From positions 1-42,237 of the forward strand of contig VHZZ01016889.1 of NCBI GenBank assembly GCA_009801015.1: a stretch of DNA of 42,237 bases. The letters are read 5' to 3'. The notes below the pieces were generated by a model that did not search any database, was not told where the DNA came from, and saw only the letters and a list, made by a program, of their open reading frames with translations. Positions within the stretch are counted from its first letter, which is position 1. Every line of letters starts with the position of its first letter. This document shows positions 31,890 through 42,202 of the stretch, in pieces. A program made the position numbers and the translations under genes. This DNA is from Silene noctiflora (lineage: Eukaryota; Streptophyta; Magnoliopsida; Caryophyllales; Caryophyllaceae).

Positions 31890-32111
31890 TTGACTTTGCC
31901 ATCAAAAGCTACAGGATCAGATAAATCCGTTACGGAAAAGGGATCAGATGCCTTCTTTACTAGCTTAAAGCCGGAGGCAATGATGGGGGCTACAGCTCGA
32001 ACGTCGCTTATTTGCAAGCGGGTACCCCAAACCAAAAAACTCTATTGGAAGACAGGGTATTCTCAAGCTTTTACTAAACAAAAAGAGCCAATGCGTACCT
32101 TTACTCAGTGA
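31890..32111 (+). CDS. Hypothetical 73-aa open frame
   Basis: TTG start; the frame is open for seven more codons upstream. Protein-like and basic: LPSKATGSDKSVTEKGSDAF, FTSLKPEAMMGATARTSLIC, then KRVPQTKKLYWKTGYSQAFT. The minus strand carries a longer, very hydrophobic 128-codon frame over the same bases (31965-32351) that looks like the antisense of Lys/Glu-rich DNA. The word taaagccggaggcaa in this frame recurs at 10691-10705. No family recognised. Confidence 0.18.
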   Translation: MTLPSKATGSDKSVTEKGSDAFFTSLKPEAMMGATARTSLICKRVPQTKKLYWKTGYSQAFTKQKEPMRTFTQ

Positions 32112-33118
32112 ACGTGAACAGAAAAAGTAAAGCCTAGTTCTAAGAAACAAAAACCGCAAGGCAAGCCCTTTAACCGAGAATAATAAACCTTCAGATGTGC
32201 TAAAGCAAGGAGAAGAAAGGCCAAGGCAAATAAGAGAACACAATACAACCGCAGCAGACTGAGCGCGGTATGACGCCGTGTACCCACAAAAAAAGTAAGC
32301 TTTACACACTAGGCGACGAAAACAGGAGCCAAAATGCACAAATAACGTCACACAAAAGTGTCAACGCCTACTTGAGTGAAATAGCTCTTACAAAAGCAAT
32401 TTACAAAACCAAAAAGGAGCAGAATACCTATTATTTGCAATGAATTTTACTACTTTAAACAACAGAATGACAGTCAAAGTATATCAATCTTTAACCAAAG
32501 TTATCATAGTATGATCAGCGAATCTAAGCACCCGCCTTACTTCTTTCTTACTTCTTACTGTCTATGAGAGCCCCTCTTCGATCAAGATTCTAAAACCTGT
32601 CCTACCCAACTAGTACTACATGAGCAAAGAAACTTGTCCCATTTTCTTTCATCTTTGACCTGTAACTGTTATATATTATAATTAGTATAAGCTACTAGTC
32701 CACCGGTAGATGTGCCGCGAGCTTAGTTTTCTGTGTTCCGAGGCGAAACGCTCTCAACTGCCGTTTCTTATTATTCAAGATAATAAATAAAGAAATTTAT
32801 GAATCGGAACCGCCTTTCCTTTGCATCTATCATTAGCTTCAGCCAAAGTAGCTTCCTTTTTATTACTAGGAAAAGTCTGGATTCAATGCCTAGCTAGGGG
32901 ATGTGTGTTTTTTTTTTAAGCAGCACAAGCCTTTGATTTTTAGAACATAGCTTTAGTTTGGCCAAGTCCGATGAGGCAGTTGCTTTGCCCCCCTCTAAAA
33001 GTCTCAGGGAGTGAGAACACTTTACCGACTCTATATAGAACGGAAAGATGATTGGACAGAAACTCATTTAGTTTCGTATCGAGCAAAACAAGCTCTCTAA
33101 TAAAAAAAAAAATGCCCC
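32112..33118. other. Gene-free stretch
   Basis: No supported gene on the plus strand; the hydrophobic minus-strand frames at 31965-32351 and 32105-32287 look like shadows. T-rich near 32905 and A-rich near 33102. Confidence 0.45.
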
Positions 33119-33481
33119 GTGAAAAGAAAACCAGAGGATGCTCCTCTCTTTTCTTTGCTTTGGGAGAATCTTGATACCTTGAGGGTTAATTCTGGATTAT
33201 ACAAGACAAGTCTTTATTATAGCGTAACCCCTACTTGTTCCGTGATCATCAGCCTCGCCTTATTAGGTTACTGGGCTGGGTGTAAGCGAACACTTACTAA
33301 GATGTGTCTATCCTATAAGCCAACTCGATTCTTCTTTGGACCGGTTCATTTGTTGGTTGAACCTCATTCTTTTTCGGAACCACGGCTTGCTTTTCTGTCT
33401 TTTGTCGATATCACTGCCTCTTTGTTCGTCGTCTTTAAAGGACATTCAGTAAGCTTCACTTCCCACTCTATCCGTTGTTAG
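33119..33481 (+). CDS. Hypothetical 120-aa open frame, two possible membrane segments
   Basis: GTG start, just after an A-rich run. Residues 1-20 are charged (KRKPEDAPLFSLLWENLD). Two hydrophobic stretches follow: YYSVTPTCSVIISLALLGYW near residues 33-52 and LAFLSFVDITASLFVVF near residues 90-106, with a basic loop between (CKRTLTKMCLSYKPTRF). The layout would suit a small inner-membrane protein. No part matches a standard mitochondrial gene, which a typical chimeric CMS gene would show. Its end overlaps the next frame by 7 nt. Confidence 0.2.
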   Translation: MKRKPEDAPLFSLLWENLDTLRVNSGLYKTSLYYSVTPTCSVIISLALLGYWAGCKRTLTKMCLSYKPTRFFFGPVHLLVEPHSFSEPRLAFLSFVDITASLFVVFKGHSVSFTSHSIRC

Positions 33482-33792
33482 AACCGAGGAATGCTTATGT
33501 CAAGGTCTGCGATAGTAGACTTAGTAATTGCTTTGCCTTTATTCCGAAGTTACTCATGTATGCTGCACTAGGAAGTGAACTGGTCTCCTTTCCCTCCTTG
33601 TCGAGTGTAAAAAACCTCTTCGCCGGTCTGCTTCTCGTAGCAAGTTGGAGAAAAAAGGCCAAGGAAAGAGGATCAGTACAGTGGCAACCATTCTTTATTG
33701 GTTTGCATATAGGGACGAAAGACCACTTGCATGTACTAGAAAGCGGGTATAACCCACATAAAAGATGCTTAAGGTGTTCAATGATGTGTTGA
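33475..33792 (+). CDS. Hypothetical 105-aa open frame overlapping its neighbour
   Basis: TTG start inside the end of 33119-33481, in a different register. One hydrophobic region (LLMYAALGSELVSFPSLSSV into NLFAGLLLVASW, residues 26-57), then a basic loop (RKKAKERGS) and a Cys/His-containing tail. The two frames together stay open for 674 bp on one strand, which may mark a single older gene split by a frameshift near 33475. No family recognised. Confidence 0.18.
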   Translation: MLEPRNAYVKVCDSRLSNCFAFIPKLLMYAALGSELVSFPSLSSVKNLFAGLLLVASWRKKAKERGSVQWQPFFIGLHIGTKDHLHVLESGYNPHKRCLRCSMMC

Positions 33793-34254
33793 GGTACGGG
33801 GCACCGGCTTCATAAAAAGCAATTAGAAAGTAATTTCATGAGTTAAAGGGGGCAAGGTGCGAAGCCCTTATCTTGCTCGTGGACGAACATATCCTTACTT
33901 GCTATGTTAACAAAGTAGGATAAAGTAGCTGATGAATAAGCGAGTGAAATTATGGGTTGGGTTTATGCCCTGTGAACAGGCCCTTTTCTAAGTGATTTTA
34001 CCTCTTTTGCGGTGAGATATCCCCTTCGACGATATCACCTGCTCTATATATATTATAAGTAGAATCGGCTAGAGACCCATCATTGGCGAAATCAGAAGTT
34101 ATGGAATAAGCTACCTATGAAACGGGAAGTTTCTTAAAAACAACTAAGGACTTGGACGAAATAGAGTGGGTCCGTAGGCGCTCTACTAGAAATAAGTGTA
34201 AAAAAAGGCGCTTTTCTATAAGAACGCCCAGTAAAGCAGCCGTAGAAGTAGCTG

Positions 34255-34280
34255 GCGTAAGAGCTTTCAAGCGTAAGAGC
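34255..34280 (+). promoter_or_regulatory. Paired CGTAAGAG motifs, possible promoter-like core
   Basis: gcgtaagagc is present twice, 16 bp apart. CRTA followed by AGAGA is the core of many dicot mitochondrial promoters; here the core is CGTAAGAG and the usual AT-rich upstream block is weak. No gene lies close downstream, so this is a weak candidate. Confidence 0.15.
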
Positions 34281-34981
34281 AATATGGGTTGGTTCTAATT
34301 AAGGCAAGATGCCTCTATTTTCCTGAAGTAAGTTTTGAAGTGAGGATAGGACATTTAGCAATTGAACCTCTTACAAAGCACATAACAGCTAGGCCTGACG
34401 AAGATTAGATAAAGTCTTGCTCTACTTGTTCTAATGAGACTTTTCTGATCGTTATGATTCTGGCACCAAGATGGAGCATCTTATAAAATGGACCCAGGTT
34501 GGAAAAAACAAGGTACAGCCCAGTCTTTTCTTAATTAAAGGATAGAATGTGAGATTGGAACAATACAATATAGGAGGTTATGAAAGCAATCTTTCTACCG
34601 TACTTGACTAAGATTGGCTGGATGCTAGGTTTTTTTGAGTTGAGTGAGCTTCGCCCTATATATAAGCGCTTTTGAAACAAAACATAATAAGGAAACGGAA
34701 GAAGAATAAGAAAGAATGTCATTCCAATTATCATAAGGTCCTTTTTATTATTTCTGATAGAAAACCTATTGTCTTTTATGCTTTATAAAAGCGCTTTACA
34801 GTTACCCTTGAGTATTTAAAGCAGCTAGTTTCGTGCCAAAAAGCATCTATTTAGTAGATGATGTTCGCTTTCACACCCGAAGTACTTTTGAATTGGTCAT
34901 TCCCACATGAGAAAAAAAGCCTAAAGGAAGAGGTCTCTTTTATTTTATTATATGTAGTGTTTCGTCTTAAACATTCCGAGA

Positions 34982-35002
34982 AGTCCACTTAAGTAGTGGA
35001 CT
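34982..35002. repeat. Stem-loop: 8-bp stem, 5-nt loop
   Basis: agtccact (34982-34989) and agtggact (34995-35002) are perfect reverse complements around taagt. The downstream DNA has only a short T run. No gene nearby. Confidence 0.5.
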
Positions 35003-35640
35003 AGTTTTCATCATCCGATGTCTTCACCCGGCTCGTCGATAAGGTATAAAGAATCTTTTACAATCATAGATGGAAAGTTCAATTCAAGCGTTAGAATCCA
35101 TTCGGGTCTGAAGTAGTCTTTTTGTTTGCTGGTTAACTAAAGGCGGTACGCATTGCTTACTCCGGTCTCCTACTCTATTTCCACCTATATAGAGGACTGG
35201 GAAGCTGCCTTTATACTATGATATTTTAAGTAGTGTTAAAGCAAGAAGCCCTTCTTCTTTTTTAGCGCCCGTTCGGAAAAGAGGTGCAATCCCCAGCCTA
35301 AGAATGTTCGCCGCACAAGATTGCGAAGGATTAAATTATCTAATTGTAACGAAGGTCTAGAGCTCCCACCACAGCAGTGACTTTGTTTCCTTTGTTGACA
35401 GAGAAATTGAACACGAGGTTCACATTGAAGATGAAAAAAGAAGCAATCTTTCTAGTTGCTGATCGTGGAAATTCAGGGGTGTCCGTCGGAGGTAAGCCAA
35501 TTAAATTCCTACTCTTCATGCTTTGCTTCAAAGGCGCTTAACCAACTATATGCGCCATCCACCTGTCCTACGAATCGATGCTCGCAAGGTGAGTGTTCGC
35601 ATGTCCTAATGGGTATCGGGATTAGTAGATATTAGCTTGA

Positions 35641-35787
35641 CGAGGCTCTCCATCAAAAAAAAAATTCCAAAATAATATTCAGTTGCTGCAATGGCGTGTG
35701 CTTCGTTTAAAGCCAACGCCTAAAGAGGCTGGGGCAGCTCCATTTGAAAAGAAAGCAAACTGGGCGGATGCAGTTGATGATGGATAG
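35641..35787 (+). pseudogene. 48-codon open frame without ATG, acidic tail
   Basis: Opens after TGA (35638-35640) and reads through an A-rich run to LQWRVLRLKPTPKEAGAAPF, then EKKANWADAVDDG and TAG. The last 13 bases and the 5 after them (35775-35792) are identical to the reverse complement of 38839-38856, which ends the frame 38844-39236 in the same register (ALADDG). The tail also resembles ADAVDEE at the end of 21604-21873. Probably a truncated member of the acidic-tail set. Confidence 0.27.
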
Positions 35788-35792
35788 ACAAG
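35775..35792 (+). repeat. 18-bp inverted repeat, copy 1 (copy 2 at 38839-38856)
   Basis: tgatgatggatagacaag here appears on the opposite strand at 38839-38856. Both copies cover the end of an acidic frame, its TAG stop and five following bases. Identity past the stop suggests shared ancestry rather than protein-level convergence. Confidence 0.7.
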
Positions 35793-36829
35793 CCAGAATC
35801 TACCTAAAAATTTTTAAAAAGGATCTTTCTTTGAGAGTCCTGTGAGATCAGGAATGCACTGAAAAGGATCTGTCTCCAAACCAAAGATAGGGACTGCAGT
35901 CTATCTCTGTCTTTATGTACGCTAGTAAGTGAACTTCTTTCTTCGAATGAAACGGCCTTAATCGAATAGGCTTTTACCCCCCATGCCTTATTACGGCGGG
36001 GACGCCCTATATTATTATTAAACGCGGTTTCTTGAGCCTTATAAGGGCCTTCCCGTCCGTCGAACCCTTACCTGCATGCATTAGCTTTCGTGTACCTCAT
36101 TAACAGGAAGATTTTAGTGTTGATAAAAAGGTCTTATGACCGATAGGTAGCCTTTAAATATATCTTGTTTGGAAAATATGCGCGGGACGAAGCTGCACTC
36201 CCTCTGCCTGGTGGACGGAGCAAATGAGCTAGTTAGCTACAAGAAGGGCTTCTGTTCTAAACAGGGTCGATAAAAAATGCCTTCACTATGTCTGAAGAAT
36301 GCTCCACTTGATTACTTTGATATTAAATTAAGGGTCTGCCGCCTCTACTTCTAGACATCATAATCAGCTATAGAAATGCTTCCTTCATATGATGTGCCAG
36401 GAAGTGAACGAGGTGAATTTGTATCTTTGGACGACGAGACCCCTTTAAAATAGGCTAATACATTCTTAGATAGGAGTTGCTTACTTCTAGAAAAAATAAA
36501 AGATCTTACTGCCTGGTAGGCGCGGTGAATGAAAAGGACAGACAGGTGATCGAACCCAGCTTCTTTTTTGGTCTAAAACAGCAGCTCAAGCTTATTTTTT
36601 CTAGAATAGTAGGTATGCGAATGAAATTCCTATACTACTTGTTACACAATATTGCCCGGTTGAACTCCTTATCTTCATGGTTGAAACGGGCCTGCTATCG
36701 GGTTTTCGAGTAATTTTGAACCTTTGTCTCCGCGACCAATCGGTGACTATTCTTCAAGGCATAAAGCCCCTTGACTTACGAGGATTGGCGGATCAGATAG
36801 GGGTCGTCGACCCTCTATATCTAGATTAA
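35793..36829. other. Gene-free stretch
   Basis: No supported gene. One non-ATG plus-strand frame (36477-36713) is basic and unremarkable. Confidence 0.5.
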
Positions 36830-36907
36830 CCGGCTAAACCATCTACAGAGGAATTAGTTGAAGCAAATGATGGTGTTAATGCATCTTCTTATCTTATTAT
36901 AATTTAA
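36830..36907 (+). pseudogene. Short acidic fragment, 25 codons
   Basis: Between two stops the frame reads PAKPSTEELVEANDGVNASS and then YLIII before TAA. No start codon. Its composition resembles the acidic tails elsewhere, but no bases align clearly with them, so membership is uncertain. It overlaps the end of the minus-strand frame 36854-37123. Confidence 0.15.
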
Positions 36908-37123
36908 TAATGAATTGCTTGATCGGATAAACATCCTTGGTAGAGAACAGTAAGCTAGATGGGCAAGAAGCAAGGTTTCAAACTTTGGTACTTTTTTCCA
37001 ACAATTCCTCTGGTTGAACTTTTCCATCATGTTAGAAAGTAGAAGACATATATCTTCCATTCCTTGTTTAGTTTTGAATATTTTTTTTGTTTTGGCGATA
37101 TAGAAAGGGGTGAAAAATGGCAA
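36854..37123 (-). CDS. Hypothetical 89-aa basic open frame
   Basis: TTG start; the first internal ATG is at residue 22 (MEDICLLLSNMMEKF). Basic, with a KTKKIFKTKQG stretch near the start and RIRRCINTI-like sequence at the end. No family recognised and no strong membrane segment. Confidence 0.15.
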   Translation of the reverse strand: MPFFTPFYIAKTKKIFKTKQGMEDICLLLSNMMEKFNQRNCWKKVPKFETLLLAHLAYCSLPRMFIRSSNSLLNYNKIRRCINTIICFN

Positions 37124-37558
37124 AGAGGATAGAGTCTTTGTTTTTACAAAGGTAAGGTCTTTTCGAAAAGATCTTATATCTTGCGCTAGGTTCTACAATT
37201 CTCTCTTATTAGTATAAAGGTATCGGTCGTTAAATTATCTCGCAGAGGAAGAAGAGCTGGTGACTTGAAAAGGCTTTCGGAAAGATAATTAGACTGTTCC
37301 CGGAAAGCTTTTCGGATACGGTAGATCGAGTAAACTTTTCCCTTCAAATGACTAACTAGTTATGATGATAAATAATGTTCTAATTCTAATTCTGAAGCTA
37401 CCAATGCAATTTAAATAAAGATTCTCAAAATCTTAAATGAATGTGATGTGAGAGATTTTTTACATCTCTCTTAAGCCGGTAACTCGCCTCGCTACGTCTC
37501 CCGAACTCGCTCCAGGAGGAGGGTCTTGCATAGAGTGTGACCCCTACATCCCTTGTTT
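37124..37558. other. Gene-free stretch
   Basis: Nothing recognisable. Confidence 0.5.
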
Positions 37559-37807
37559 TTACGTGATGCTAATAGGAAATAAAAGCTCTGCCTTTCCAAT
37601 CATATATGTAGCGAGGGGACTAGAATTAGCTGTAAGCTGGTAGGCCATTAACAAAGTGGGTATAACATTCCAAGTACAAGGAAGAGTCTCAGTGCCTTTT
37701 TCTTTCTGATTAAGAAGACCGGGATTTGCTGTCGTTCCGAAGCCAAAGCAAGCTCCCCTTATTTTGTCTTTATAAAGATAAATCGAAGAATGAGACACCA
37801 TAGCCAC
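37559..37807 (-). CDS. Hypothetical 82-aa open frame
   Basis: GTG start with ATG at residue 3 (VAMVSHSSIYLYKDKIRGAC). Balanced composition with moderately hydrophobic stretches: FGFGTTANPGLL, then TWNVIPTLLMAYQLTANSSP, then ATYMIGKAELLFPIS. It reads more like a real protein fragment than most frames here, but I recognise no family. Confidence 0.2.
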   Translation of the reverse strand: MAMVSHSSIYLYKDKIRGACFGFGTTANPGLLNQKEKGTETLPCTWNVIPTLLMAYQLTANSSPLATYMIGKAELLFPISIT

Positions 37808-38843
37808 GTTACACTTCGCTCTCTAGCTCTGAGAATTCATATCTTGCTCAATGCACGTTTCATGTCAACCACGGGAAACTCGTATCCTTAATACGGCTAG
37901 TTGCACAAAGATTGGTCGAGCTTGGCAACATGCGCAAGCAGATATTATGTTTCGTGGACGAACCCTCTTCAATAGCCTTTATCCTCTTGGGAAAAGCTTG
38001 AGAGCGCACCTTGCATGGGTCAGACCCCGCGAAGGGTATACTACATGCCTTCTATTTTGTGCTTTTTTCAATTAACTCACAAACTCAATCTTGATCCCTA
38101 TGCTTATGATTATACTTTGTTCATAGTGTTATAGGTTTCTCCTCTGATTGAGGGAAGCATCAACCCAGCATTCCAGGTTAACGCGTGAAAGACCCCAACT
38201 CAAAAGCGATGCCCGGTAACTAACTAAGGCGGGGGAATTCTTACTCCTTTACTGGTCATGCCACAGAATGCAATTTGAAAGAAAGATGGCATGTGCACGT
38301 GAGGAGCGGCTAACGCATAAGGCTTCTTCTTTACTACCAGAAGGCATTTGCAAAAGACGAGTGAGACTCATACACCAACGCGCGCTAAGCATTTGTGTTT
38401 GAACATCCGAATGCCGAATCCTTATGAATTAATATAGTATTGCTCATAAACTTGTGACTAATTGATAGAATAAAGGCTTGTTCCATAAACAAGGAAAGTC
38501 ATAAAATACGAAATTAGCTTTTAAAAAAAGTTAGCTTGCGGATACCATCTGTGATCCACGTGTATTCGATTAGGAGACCTGCACATTCATTCCAATCGCG
38601 GCTTGGCTTATTCATTAACAAAGCGATTATTCCCGCTTGATGTCCCAGAGTGTGATTGAGACGGGGGTAAGGTACGCTTTCTTGCCTCCTTCCTTTTGAT
38701 TTTGGTTCAATTACCTACTACTTACTGTTACTGGTTGGAGGGGAATTTAGCTTTCTCTGGTTGCTTCGGTAGAAGTTGCTTCATTAGGATTAGACGGCAG
38801 TAGGAAGATTCCTCTCTTATATGTAGAGTGAGAATGCTCTTGT
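37808..38843. other. Gene-poor stretch
   Basis: One plus-strand frame (37851-38075) from a non-ATG codon is unsupported. Copy 2 of the imperfect 29-bp repeat lies at 38542-38570. Confidence 0.5.
38542..38570 (+). repeat. Imperfect 29-bp dispersed repeat, copy 2
   Basis: 25 of 29 bases match 30630-30658. The flanks are unrelated by eye. Confidence 0.6.
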
Positions 38844-38856
38844 CTATCCATCATCA
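38839..38856 (-). repeat. 18-bp inverted repeat, copy 2
   Basis: Reverse complement of 35775-35792, identical over 18 bases. It contains the stop codon of the frame 38844-39236. Confidence 0.7.
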
Positions 38857-39236
38857 GCTAAAGCTGCTTCATTACCAACCCTATAAGAAAGATCACCATG
38901 AACATGATGCTCCACAACGACCCCGCCGGGGACGCCTGATTTCAGTGATTCTAGAAAAATTTTTTCTCGTTCTCCTGACCTAGCTGTACCTGATGGAAAA
39001 GGAGGAGACGCTCCACCTTTGGATGCTTGGAAGGTAGGTCGATCAATAGGCTCCAATCGGTTAAACATAAGAGTCAGCTTCATCTTTAACGCTGTTTCTA
39101 CTTCGTTGAAAGCGTCAAAAAATGCGCTTGGTACTAAGGGACGATAGGAGAGATCCTGTTGATGAAGCACATACCCGGGCGTGAATGCGCGAATCCCGCA
39201 AGTTGGGCGAGACTTGAAAGTGTCCATTGTTTTCAT
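38844..39236 (-). CDS. Hypothetical 130-aa ATG open frame with acidic tail
   Basis: The best-formed frame in the window: ATG start, 130 residues, even composition. Order: basic start (MKTMDTFKSRPTCGIRAF), a middle of mixed character (SYRPLVPSAFFDAFNEVETA, then KMKLTLMFNRLEPIDRPTFQ), a Gly/Ser/Pro linker (GGASPPFPSGTARSG), then SLKSGVPGGVVVEHHVHGDL and the tail VGNEAALADDG. No domain recognised. The tail and stop are shared at DNA level with 35641-35787 and, more loosely, 27258-27383. It may be the most intact member of the set, or a frame that acquired the repeated tail. Confidence 0.3.
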   Translation of the reverse strand: MKTMDTFKSRPTCGIRAFTPGYVLHQQDLSYRPLVPSAFFDAFNEVETALKMKLTLMFNRLEPIDRPTFQASKGGASPPFPSGTARSGEREKIFLESLKSGVPGGVVVEHHVHGDLSYRVGNEAALADDG

Positions 39237-42055
39237 ACAGACGAGTTTGGCCTACGCACGCCCATTAGTACTCACTTTTTAGATTATAGAGGGGATAAGC
39301 TTCCTTTTGTTACTGAATAAAAAAGGGGACTGACCCATCCTTTACTTGCTTGACAATTGACGTTTCTACTGCACCTGTTCCGCACGGCCTACCACTTTTC
39401 GATGACTTCTCGTTTCAATTCCACGTTCCTTTCCTCTTGCTGTTGACGCTCACTCAAGAATAAGCTCCTTTTCTAATGAAACTTACTCTAGATGATTGAA
39501 GAGTTACCCCCTATCCCGAAAAAGGATGGGCAGTAGTTTAGTTGGCTTTAGCCTTTTTCTTTGCATATTCATTCAGCCAGATGCCATTTCCGTTTACTGA
39601 AAGCGCGTGGATAGACTTCCTCTAGGGCTACCATTACGTAGGTATCAAAACGTCGTAAGCGATTACTTCTCTTATTCTTGGGTGCCCGCCCCTGAGATTA
39701 TACCTGTCTGTATTTCTCCCCGGACCTTGCTCTAAAGCAGCCCCCTACCTTGCTGTCGAGTAGCATTGCCCTTATTTTTATATTTTACGAGAGGGCTTCG
39801 CTCGTCTTCCCATTCCTCAAGACAAAAGAAAGACAAAATAGGCCCATAAACAAGACTTATTGGTTAAAAAGAAGATAGGAAGCGAATCCACGGAACACTC
39901 AACCAAGTTTTGGATATCCAAACCCTAGTCCAAGAGTTCCTTTAAGCGGATTCATAAAACTACGTTTCTCATTTTCGTTATTGAGTTAGAATCGTAAATG
40001 AAATTCATATCCGAGATTGAGATTATGGTAGGAAAAGAAAGGGATCGCGCCTGTTTAGATAGAATTCCTCATAATTTGGGGACCCCCTTATAGTGAGCTT
40101 GCTTAATCTTCTTTTTCTTCTATTATAAGGGATCACCCTTTTCAAAGACTTTGCTTGATTTGGCGGGCAGTCCTATCAGATTAAGTAGCAGGTTTCGGCT
40201 CAAATTACAGGATTGGATCAAATGCAAGTACGCGAAACTACTCTCATAAAAGAGACTGGGTGTTTTTACCAATGAGAGTATGTCAGGGGTTGGATTTAAA
40301 TTGCATAAGGAAAAAAATCACAATGCAAAGATTGATGCTACGTTGTTTGGCTTTGTCTCTACCCGTAGCATGAGTAGCTTGTAAACTAGGATCTTTTTTG
40401 CACATGATACGGTGCAACGATTCCAATCACTAAAAAAAATGGCGGCCTGATGAGGGAAGGTGGTGACACTTGCTTGCCTAAAAGCTGTAATAATATAGGT
40501 AAATTACTTTATAATATATATATATATTCTTCTTGTATATTAAGAACTCATAGAGGTGTCCCATTATGGCCGATCCGCAGGTCGAAAGAGAGAATGGGCA
40601 GTTCAAATTGACTTTGTGACGCTATAGCTGACTCTTATTTTAAATAAAGCTATGATCCATGGAGTGACGTTTGGAGAGACCTCAGATCATAAAAGCAAGG
40701 GGACTCAGTCAAGTGCTAACCATTTACCTTGGAACAGAGCTTTAAAAAAGGGCATCCGATCCGCGCAAAGGACTTTGAAAGCGAGGCAGGGGATCCAAGG
40801 GATTGGTTAAATCCGGGACCAATCATGCATAAAAAGTCTTCTCTTTTGTCTTCTTGAGCAGCTCTTTTTTATTTCTTCTTCTTCAGAGTCCTAAGCATGA
40901 ATTTGAAGCTTGTATCGGGGCTGCTTCTTGCTTGAACTTGCTTAAATAAAGAAGTCAATTTCAAGGCTATTCCATTCCTAGGATCGAAGAGGCATTAATG
41001 AAAGATAAGTAGGAGCGTCAGTTAAGTAAAGAGTTCACGTTCTAAAGTCAAAGACTGAGTTTGGTACCATTAATCCTCTTCTGTCTATTCCGTAAGTTAT
41101 TTTGCTTCGCTTAGGTCACATAAGGCAAGGCACGCTCACATATTTTCGTTTTTATTTAAAAATTTGTCAGAATTGCCTTCGTCTAAAGAAGCGGGTGGAG
41201 ATCTTGCTTTTTCGCCCGCGTTTTATTCGGCTTCAATCGTAAGAAGACTATAGCATATAAGAAAGTTCAAGGCTAGTAGCTCCGCAGCAATTACTACACT
41301 TCAAGCACAGTAAACTTTTCAAGTTCTTCTTTTTCTGGGTAGGGAAGCTCTTTTCGATTCTACTACTTATACATTTCATGGGAGAGTAATTTCTAAATAA
41401 AAGGAGTAAACATTACATAGAAGTGAATAATATCCTATTTATATGGATGCCTAGCTAGACTAATCCCCAAGTAAACGCAGTTCCTAAAGCATAAACCCAA
41501 TATGGAGAACATAGTCCGATGAAATGCATTGTGAACCTCAGACTAGATTTTTTGATCTCTTACTCTACTAAACAGGTGCACCCGTCCTTGATTCCCTGCT
41601 TCTTCCACCGACCTTACCCAAACAAAGAAGCTAAGTTCCTAGCTTATATTATAAGTCACGATAGAAATTTCTTAGTTCAACTAAGGGATAGTACGAGTAG
41701 GTAGTTAACAAGAAATGCTCGACTAAGAAAGTTATGAAATAAGATAAGTTGGTGACATGAGCTATAGCCTTATAGTTTTCATGTGATAATGGAGTATCGA
41801 AGCCACTTATTTTTCCAAAGAAAGGGTAGGTTATGTCATAAATGGAGACTTCTTTTCTTACGTAATTGCTTGCGAAATTCTAACTACAAAAGAGCCGGTT
41901 AGAAAAAAGAAATCGCGTATAAAAGCTTTTATAGCTTTTTGAGAGATAAGCAAACAAGACAGGCCTCGTATCGATATAATGAGTTAGCTCTTTTCTTTGC
42001 TCGGATAGCCACCTTCCTTTATAGATTCTAAGGAGAAGTACTTAATGTAATATAA
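39237..42055. other. Long gene-free stretch
   Basis: No supported gene over 2.8 kb; one anonymous 61-codon plus-strand frame at 41519-41704. An alternating TA run lies near 40512-40528. Confidence 0.55.
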
Positions 42056-42202
42056 TGGTCGTCAAAAGTTACTAAAACTCTTTCTGAATATGCATCTGGC
42101 GCTGAACCTGTAGCAAGAAGTCTAACGGTAGCTGTATCTACTTTGGCTTTATCTGTAGAAATTTATGTCGAAGAAACTAATACAAGGACACCTATTCTTT
42201 AA
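42056..42202 (+). pseudogene. 48-codon open frame without ATG near the right edge
   Basis: Opens after TAA and reads ...TKTLSEYASGAEPVARSLTV, then AVSTLALSVEIYVEETNTR, ending at TAA. Ala/Val/Ser/Glu-rich, similar in flavour to the broken frame at 23590-23889 (AIAVSPLALADAP), but no clear DNA alignment by eye. No start codon, so probably a fragment. Confidence 0.2.

Larger units (their letters stand above)
33793..35640. other. Gene-free stretch with short repeats
   Basis: No supported gene. gcgtaagagc occurs twice (34255-34264 and 34271-34280). A perfect 8-bp stem hairpin lies at 34982-35002. The minus-strand frames at 34531-34734 and 35340-35531 are unsupported. Confidence 0.5.

Noticed and set aside
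31965..32351. 128-codon minus-strand frame, very hydrophobic and Cys/Leu/Ser-rich
   Set aside because: It is the antisense of a Lys/Glu-rich plus-strand stretch; such DNA gives Phe/Leu/Ser-rich reverse frames. No domain, and the plus frame is more orderly.
36540..36565. Minus-strand GGGTTCGATCAC word resembling a T-arm
   Set aside because: The five-base stem does not form and the rest of a tRNA is missing.
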